NCBI GenBank assembly: GCA_035610365.1 | Contig: CM069432.1 | Location: 7,254,001-7,318,000 of the forward strand | From: Aquatica leii | Lineage: Eukaryota > Arthropoda > Insecta > Coleoptera > Lampyridae | DNA: 64,000 nucleotides | Direction: 5' to 3' | Part shown: in pieces, positions 57,716 to 64,000 of the stretch | How the letters are laid out: every line of letters starts with the position of its first letter | Position numbering within the stretch: position 1 is the stretch's first letter | The notes under the pieces: model-generated | What the model saw: the letters and a program-made list of their open reading frames with translations, nothing else | What the model was told of the DNA's origin: nothing | Databases searched by the model: none | Program-made: the position numbers and the translations under genes

Positions 57716-58911
57716 CCCTAACTGAAAAATTGCCAATTGGATACATTTCCTGTCATCAATTTATGATCCCATCACACAGCTCTCCTGCCACCACTGATAA
57801 GTAAATATTGTTTTTATCGACGTTTTTTTCTAAAATTTTCTATTTTTTAGCGCGTGTTAGCACGAGGAAGTTTGAATGTTAACGTCCTAATTGTTGAGAT
57901 TAATAAAGAATTCCGGATAGGAAATGAAGTAAAATGTTTTTAGTTTGGAATTCACAATAAAAATATTACTTTTTGTTTTTTATATGGGTAATTAATAATT
58001 ACTTATGGGTTTTTATTGGTTTCAATGGGTCTATCTGCGTTAAAGGGTATTTACCTATAAGAAATTAATGGTTTTCTATTTGTTTTTAATGGAATAGCAT
58101 AATAATTCTATAGGTAAATGAATACTTAGCAGGACAAAAACCTGTATAGTAACTTACTGAATCCAGTTAAATAATATCTCATTGGTTTCTAAATCTCTTC
58201 GATTATGAACATACATAGTTGAATGTTATAAAATGTTGACAATTTATTTTTTCATAAGGAAATTAAGCCAATTTATGATAAAGTTGAAAATTCTTTGTAA
58301 ATTATTTTTTTTTATTGTTTGGTTAAGACTTTTTAATTGTTTTAACTTCAATAAAAGACCGTTATTTTAGTTATTTATTAAACATGCTTGAAATACAAAT
58401 TGTTTTAAAAATTTGTACTCTACTGTTTGCGTTTTAACTTAACGTATGTGACTTTGACCAATGTGTCATAAACAAACATCGTAACGTACGAGAATATTTT
58501 ATGTTATTTCCCTAGTGGTTTCTTCAAAAGGTATTTCATAAGCGTTTTGTATGATATTCTTTAAAACGTTACTTTTACTTTTTATTTACATTCTCAACGC
58601 AAATTGTAAACTAAACAAAATAAAAGTAAACGAAGATAATTTTTACTAAGACGTTAATGCAATTAGAAGCGTAATAGAGTCTGCAAATACTCACGTCTAC
58701 AAAATCGTGATGATCTAAAAAGTCTCCACAAATATTGAGGTGTAATTCCTATCGGATTTACCACCATTACGGATAGTTACAAAATATAAACCCTTAAATC
58801 CAATGTATTGTACTCAACTTTAATATTGTTTGATATTAACAAATATCGAACAATTATTTTAATTTGAAAAAAGTGACAATAAAAGTGCATGTTTTTGTAT
58901 TTATTGTATAT
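57716..58911. other. AT-rich stretch, nothing recognised
   Basis: No gene or repeat identified in 1.2 kb. Confidence 0.45.
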
Positions 58912-59218
58912 TGAAACGTTTAGCATCAAGAGCGTTCACGAAATTGTTATCAACAACTAGAACGTTTGCGAGGGATGTAGAAAATTCTCGAGAATATAAC
59001 AGAAATGTATAAAAGCGGTTTAAACGAGTCATAGATCAGTTATTCGAAGTCGGCAGTCTTAAGAAGATTAAGTGATTAACGTGTCTTTAAGATAAATTTA
59101 AACGTACGTGCCTTTAATCTAAACAAGTTTCAGTTTTCAGATAGACAGCAGTTATCCGCGGACATTATTTCTCGAGTGATTCTAATAGATAAATAAATTA
59201 GTTTTAAAATTCGTTACA
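58912..59218 (+). repeat. 5' LTR, copy D (shortened)
   Basis: 307 bp, TGAAACGTTTAGC to TTCGTTACA, followed by GTGGTGTCAGGTGTGG (primer site). Shorter than others by internal loss. Confidence 0.8.
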
Positions 59219-59331
59219 GTGGTGTCAGGTGTGGGGTATTGAAACCCGTTGAAATCGTGTAAATAAATAAAGCTGTTTAGTTTGCGCTTTGCGTATTTGA
59301 TTATAGAGTGTAATTACAGCTGTTAACCAAA

Positions 59332-60195
59332 ATGGATGCAAAACTAGTTGAATTTCTCGAATCAATAAAAAATGGGCAAGAATCGATGAATAGAAAAATC
59401 GATGAAAAGTTTTACGAAAATTCTCAAAAAATGGAAGAAAATGCTAGAAGTTTAAAAGAACAAATACGAACGAGCATAGAAAACCAAATTAAAATTGTTC
59501 AAGAGGATACCTAACCAGATATGTTGAATTTAAAACAAAAACAAATTAGAAAACCAAATGAAACTGTTTGAAGAAAGATTAAATCGAATGAATTGCCACG
59601 GCGAAGGAAGTGTTACGAGCGAAAATTTAATAATGGCTTAGCGAGAAAAAACCACCCAAAGTTTAAAGTTGTACTTCTAAACTTTGATAGTAAAGTTCCA
59701 TGGTCAACCTACTACAAGCAGTTTGAAGCCGCAGCTACAGCTAGTTATTGGCACAACAAGCAGAAAACCACGTCTTTAATAGTGTCTTTACTTAAAGAAG
59801 CCCTTGGAATCTTGCAAACTGTTCCTGACCACCTGCAAGAAAATTACGAACTCTTAATTTCACCTTTAGAAATGAGATATGGAAATGCTCATCTTCAACA
59901 AGTGTACCAAGCTCAAATTAAAAGTCGGGTTCAGAATGCTGCCGAAAGTCTTTAAGAGTTTGAGGCTGACATTGCCAGATTAACACGGCTTGCGTATCCT
60001 ACAGCAACAGACACCTTCTTGGAGCAGTTGGCTATTCAATCCTCTGTAGACGGCCTCCGAGATAGCAAAACGCAGCAGACTGTCCGGCTAAATCGACCGA
60101 AAACGTTGGATGATGCTTTAGTGCATGCCTTGGAGTGGGAAGCAGCAAAACAAGCATCAACAAGACTGTCATAAATTCCGTTGTGCTGCAGAAAT
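59332..60195 (+). pseudogene. Gag, copy D
   Basis: ATG 59332 (MDAKLVEFLESIKNGQE); coiled coil to a stop at 59512; capsid part from about 59640 (KFKVVLLNFDSKVPWSTYYK, LGILQTVPDHLQENYELLIS), a stop at 59953, then FLEQLAIQSSVDGLRD and WEAAKQAS. It breaks off before the zinc knuckle at the junction with Transib sequence. Confidence 0.82.
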
Positions 60196-60722
60196 GGGGA
60201 ATTGTCTGAAACTTGTGATAACGGGATCAGATGTAATTAACATTAAATTCAACAATTCCTCATTAGATTTTTTTGCGGGAAAAATTTCGTGAATAGTTTT
60301 CGCGATATTTCATGAAATCTTTATTTCGAGGCTTCTTCAGACAATTGGCCAATCGGCAACAGTAAAGCCGAAATTACATCTGGCCCATGAATAAATATTT
60401 TATGTACAGTTGGAGGCATATAAAGCCACGGATACAATTTTACAAAATGCCTAGCAGTATCAAGGGTAAAATTTTCAATAATTATATCATATCCACTTGA
60501 TATTGCTACTAAAATTGCGTGCATTCGTTCAATTAAACTTTTATTAACGTAAGTTTTACTGGATGACAAATCTGCGTTACTAAAAAATCTTCTAGGAGTA
60601 TTACCGTCATTTGAATTGCCGAATCCTGGCTTCGACTGATCAACAATTAACCCCTTTGGTTTTTAAAATCCTTTTGAATGCGAAGTTTTTGCGCAGATAC
60701 AATTTTCTTGTCGCCGCACCGT
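60196..60722 (-). pseudogene. Transib (RAG1-like) transposase C-terminal fragment
   Basis: Minus strand: GLIVDQSKPGFGNSNDGNTP then RRFFSNADLSSSKTYVNKSL, IERMHAILVAISSGYDI, and LYPWLYMPPTVHKIFIHGPD, ending LLPIGQLSEEASK. The DGNT-RRFF and GQLSEEA blocks are features of Transib proteins, the relatives of RAG1; the glutamate in SEEA corresponds to the third catalytic acid. The frame 60321-60569 is open and the part upstream is in the same or a shifted frame. It replaces the central part of copy D. Confidence 0.6.
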
Positions 60723-60912
60723 CTCACGTTGCGTTAGCGAGGATCTTAACATGGCCAGAAGGGTTGCAGTCGTGTTTAAAAAGAAGTTTGGGCAGCTAGA
60801 TGAACTACGAAAACAGCAACCGGCACCGGCGGTCGGAAAAATTTTAAAATTACTTAGTAACAAACGCTTCGTTTTCTATCTGGTCATAAAGACATACTCA
60901 CGTACAAAACTG
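60723..60912 (+). pseudogene. Macro domain, copy D (truncated)
   Basis: CVSEDLNMARRVAVVFKKKF, GQLDELRKQQ, KRFVFYLVIKTYSRTK. It lacks the part with GCG and the second catalytic residue; the deletion joins it in frame to the tail peptide. The TARG1 lysine position is kept (IKT; one K). Confidence 0.75.
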
Positions 60913-61041
60913 TTGACTGCTACTTTTATGGTCAAGAACGTTGCCGAAATGGAGAGAGCTGCCGCTATCGCCACGATCCTTTCTACCGGTGTCGCATCCA
61001 GTTTCCTGCTCTGGGAAAAAACAGTCTTAAAAAAGGAGTAG
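60913..61041 (+). pseudogene. Conserved hydrophobic tail frame, copy D
   Basis: TATFMVKNVAEMERAAAIAT, ILSTGVASSFLLWEKTVLKK, stop. Here it shares the macro reading frame because of the deletion. Confidence 0.4.
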
Positions 61042-61534
61042 TAAAACGCTCGAGAAACTATTGTCACGTTTCAGAGCGTTCACGAGGTTTTTCCATGTCC
61101 AGAACGTTTACGAAAGGATATAGAAAATTCTCGAAAGGTAGCGCAAATATATAAAAGCGGTACAAACGAATTAAATGTCAGTTATTTGAAGCCAGCAATA
61201 TTGAGAAGATGTTTAAACAAATAAATGATTAACACATGTTGAGATAAATATACGGAGTATAACCTTGTAAGTGACTTTAATGTAAACAAGTGTTAAACTG
61301 AAATTATCCGCGGAATTTATCTTTCGTGTAAGTGATAGTGGAATATAAACGCACGTGCCTTTAATGTAAACAAGTGTCAGTTTTAAGAAAAACATAAGTT
61401 ATCCGCGAACATTATTGTTCGAGTGATTGTAATACATAAATTAGTGTAAGTGTTTTTCTTAAATATCGTTACATTTCATTAGCTCGTGTAGTTATAAACG
61501 TGTAAATATTTTGTGTATAAATAAATTGGTTACA
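61042..61534 (+). repeat. 3' LTR, copy D, with internal duplication
   Basis: Starts TAAAACGCTCGAG (TG changed to TA), ends TTGGTTACA. A block of roughly 90 bp (TTTAATGTAAACAAGTGTTA...) is present twice near 61278 and 61362, making it 493 bp. Confidence 0.8.
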
Positions 61535-61550
61535 GTATTTTTGATATTAT

Positions 61551-61975
61551 TGTAACGTTTATTATTAAAACCAATTTATTTATACTACAAATATATACAC
61601 GTTTATAACTAACCGAATTAATTAAATGTAAGGATATTAATAAAAACGCTTACACTGATTTATATCGTCTACACGAAGATAAGTCCGCGGATAACTATTT
61701 AACACTTTTGTTTGTTTACGCTATAGTCACGTACAGGGTTATACTCCGTATATTTATCTGACACGCGTTAATCACTTATTTATTTTAACTTGAATAATCT
61801 TCTTAACACTGCCGTCTTCGAATTATGGAAATAATTGACGTCTGATTTTTTTGGCCGCATTTATACATTTTGGAAATCCTTCTCGAATGTTCCATATCTT
61901 TCGGTATATGTTCTAGAAATGTACAAAAACCTCGCAAAGGCTCTAGAAGTTGAGAATAACTTCTCAACCGTTTCA
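61551..61975 (-). repeat. 3' LTR, copy C
   Basis: 425 bp, TGAAACGGTTGAGAAG (61975) to AAACGTTACA (61551), preceded by the purine tract CCTAAAAAAGGGACAG. Confidence 0.85.
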
Positions 61976-62110
61976 CTGTCCCTTTTTTAGGACTGTTTTG
62001 TTTCAGAACAAGAAACTGGATGCGACACCGATAGAAAGGATAGTAGCGATAGCAGCAGCTTTCTTCATTTCGGTAACTTCTTTGATCATAAAAGTAACAG
62101 TCAATGGATT
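61976..62110 (-). pseudogene. Conserved hydrophobic tail frame, copy C
   Basis: LTVTFMIKEVTEMKKAAAIA, TILSIGVASSFLF, a stop, then NKTVLKKGQ. Same position and order as in copies B and D. Confidence 0.4.
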
Positions 62111-62560
62111 TTTCCTAAACCGCTATCCTTCTTGGTTGGTAACTACAGACTAACATTTGAACACCTGTTCTTCGGAAAACGACCTCGAACATGTTTCAAA
62201 CTGTTCTACAATTCAGTTAATCTATGCCACAACCAAGCTTGGGTACTGCCAATTTCTTAACATGGCGGAACTCCATTTCTCTTTTGAAATTCCATAATGT
62301 CCGCCACAGATTTTTGTATAACGGTTTGATACTTGAGTATTTCTTGGTGACCAGATAAAAAGTGAAGCGTTTGTCACCATGTAGTCTTAAAATTTTTCCG
62401 ACTGCCGGTTGCTGTCTTCGTAGTTCATCTACCTGCGCAAACTTGTTTTTAAATACGACTGCAACCCCTCTGGACATGTCAAGATACTCGCTCACGCAAT
62501 GTGCGATGGCGTAATCTGTTTCTGTTTGCAACAGATCTTGTTGTTCCTCGGTGGTAACTC
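62111..62560 (-). pseudogene. Macro domain (TARG1/OARD1-like), copy C
   Basis: Open with the integrase tail as one ORF (62894-62217): FGVTTEEQQDLLQTETDYAI, AHCVSEYLDMSRGVAVVFKN, KRFTFYLVTKKYSSIK and VKKLAVPKLGCGID. It has both TARG1 catalytic residues, the lysine (TKK, 62343-62345) and the aspartate (GCGID, 62220-62222), then a TAA in place of the glutamine codon of copy B (62217-62219). The rest of the domain follows after the stop (LN-C-RTV). Confidence 0.88.
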
Positions 62561-63440
62561 CAAACCTAGCTTTTCCAGAACCTCCGTATAAGTTCATATA
62601 CTTTTCGAACTTCATTCCTTCGATTTGATTCCTGGTTTTGCTACTTATTACTCTGGTTCGGACTTGAACTTGTGTATTGTGATTATCGCCAGCAAACGGG
62701 GTAGACGATCGACGTGGACCACTTTTGGCTTGGTTTTTGGATGCGATATATGACGTCTTTAATACGCTGCACGACTTCATAGGGGCTTTCCCATTGCCTT
62801 TGCAGCTTCGGCGACAAACCACGTCTTCTTTGGTGATTATACAACCACACCATGTCGCCAGGTTGAAACCCACCATTTTGTGCATTGACGTCATATCTAG
62901 TCTTCATTCTGTAGCTGGCAATTTGTGTGTTTTTACGGACTTCGTCTGACCTCTTGGCCAGCTTGCTAACGTAGTCTTCTCCAGCAACTTCTTTTTCCGG
63001 TCTTCGTCCAAATTGGAGGTCACAAAGCAGTCGTATTTCGCGATTGAGCATCACACAGAATGGTGTTTGGCCTGTGTTTTTGTGAAAAGATGATCGGTAG
63101 GCCATTAGGAAAAGATGCAAGTACTGATCTCAGCCTTTTTGGTGTTCGGACACTACTTTGGCTAAGTATTTTCTCATTGTTTGATTCATTCGCTCACCCA
63201 TGCCGTCAGATTGAAGATGAAGAGGCGTCGTCCTAGTTTTCTTAATTCCCAACAGTCGGCAAACTTCTTGAAATAGCCCACACTCAAAGTTGCGGCCTTG
63301 ATCGGAGTGTAATTCTCACGGAACTCCAAACCGACAGAAAAATTATTTTACTAATACCTCTGCGACTGTAGCTGCTTCTTTATTGGGTATGGCGTAAGCC
63401 TCCGTCCATTTCGTGAATGCGATGTCAATCGTTACTCTTT
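62561..63440 (-). pseudogene. Integrase core end and C-terminal domain, copy C
   Basis: ORF 62683-63120 gives MAYRSSFHKNTGQTPFCVML, then the QPGDMVWLYNHQRRRGLSPK module and the GPY/F-like region. Upstream, broken frames show the core region with the catalytic glutamate (GMGERMNQT near 63190). A small loss near 63417 and the 5' break at 63437 end it. A one-base shift near 62700 leads into the macro-containing frame. Confidence 0.82.
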
Positions 63441-64000
63441 TCATGCGGTTTTAAGAACTAACCTTATCAGCGACGACGAGGTATCAAACTTGATTCCAAT
63501 GCTGGCGACGTAAAAACCCATATAAATAAACGCAATATCCACAATCCAAATTTTACTGTTATCGATTGAGAATTAATAATTAAGAAATATGAATCAAGAA
63601 TTAAGAATCCAAAATTAAGAGCTAAAACAACCAAATTAAAATAAATATATAATATATATATAAATAATTATAATGAAAACACAAAAAAACACTTACGCTC
63701 ACGAAGAACCTCTAGAAAAATAATTGTCTTGTTAAGACTATAAATAGAATAACCTAATCCGAAATAAGTCGAAGTTTTAAATTAATTAAGTTCCAAAGGG
63801 AATTGGTAAAACAAACTTCTCCAGAATAATGTTCCGACGATTTTTCTACAATAACGTAAAACTTTTTAAAATCAGAGTACCATATGCGCTATTTGATAAC
63901 AAACATTCCCAAAGACATAAAATTTAAAAATTTTACAATACCCACAGAATTAAATAAAACTTAAATTTTGGTAACACGAAAAATCGTTACAATGTTTTTG
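63441..64000. other. AT-rich stretch, nothing recognised
   Basis: No gene or repeat identified to the end of the window. Confidence 0.45.

Larger units (their letters stand above)
58912..61534 (+). mobile_element. Macro-Gypsy family, copy D (internally deleted)
   Basis: 5' LTR, leader, most of gag, then a foreign Transib fragment (60196-60722) where protease to integrase should be, then part of the macro domain, the hydrophobic tail and the 3' LTR. Flanks are ATAT and GTAT, one mismatch. Confidence 0.85.
61551..63440 (-). mobile_element. Macro-Gypsy family, copy C (5'-truncated)
   Basis: 3' LTR, tail frame, macro domain, integrase C-terminus and part of the integrase core, in minus orientation; the rest is lost near 63437. 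It lies head to head with copy D, the two 3' LTRs being only 16 bp apart. Confidence 0.88.

Noticed and set aside
1-64000. CRISPR arrays, bacterial operons, riboswitches
   Set aside because: No regularly spaced short repeats, no bacterial gene organisation, and clear eukaryotic introns and retroelements throughout.

Overview
This looks like a transposon-rich arthropod (probably insect) nuclear genome: AT-rich, with introns bounded by GT-AG, one eukaryotic tRNA gene with a Pol III T-run, and dozens of decayed transposable elements (Tigger/pogo, hAT, PIF/Harbinger, mariner, piggyBac, Transib, Penelope, non-LTR and Ty3/Gypsy). The species cannot be told from the sequence. Only two features look like ordinary host genes: a TYSND1-type peroxisomal processing protease (22237-24029, minus) and a tRNA-Ile(AAT) (45726-45799, minus).

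Layout. 1-6.1 kb: a short tandem array of ~430 bp units hit by a Tigger element (512-3906, TA duplication), itself hit by a solo LTR (2221-3432), and by a PIF-like element (4727-6050, TTA duplication). 7.7-11 kb: remnants of mariner, a second Tigger and piggyBac. 11.8-13.7 kb: a non-LTR ORF1 remnant split by a second solo LTR of the same family as the first. 14.9-16.6 kb: 5' part of a CsRn1-type Gypsy. 16.6-21.7 kb: a Harbinger element whose first transposase exon is split by a nearly intact 3.1 kb single-ORF non-LTR element with a 12 bp duplication. 22.2-24.0 kb: TYSND1. 24.2-27.2 kb: a mariner with long inverted ends carrying a non-LTR fragment and a Penelope GIY-YIG fragment. 29.5-33.3 kb: a hAT pseudogene split by a Penelope-like element made of two head-to-head copies with hammerhead-like motifs. 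37.9-42.5, 50.3-56.7, 58.9-61.5 and 61.6-63.4 kb: four copies (A, B, D, C) of one Gypsy family. 43.5-45.4 kb: a pogo-type transposase. 47.2-49.5 kb: a hAT element with an 8 bp duplication.

Most notable: the Gypsy family encodes, in the same frame and directly after the integrase C-terminus, a macro domain of the TARG1/OARD1 (ADP-ribose glutamate hydrolase) type. It is seen in copies B, C and D, always between the integrase tail and the polypurine tract/3' LTR, so it belongs to the element and is not a chance insertion of a host gene. This suggests a retrotransposon that reverses ADP-ribosylation during its life cycle. A conserved hydrophobic tail of about 40 residues follows it in another frame. 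Whether this arrangement has been described before cannot be checked here.
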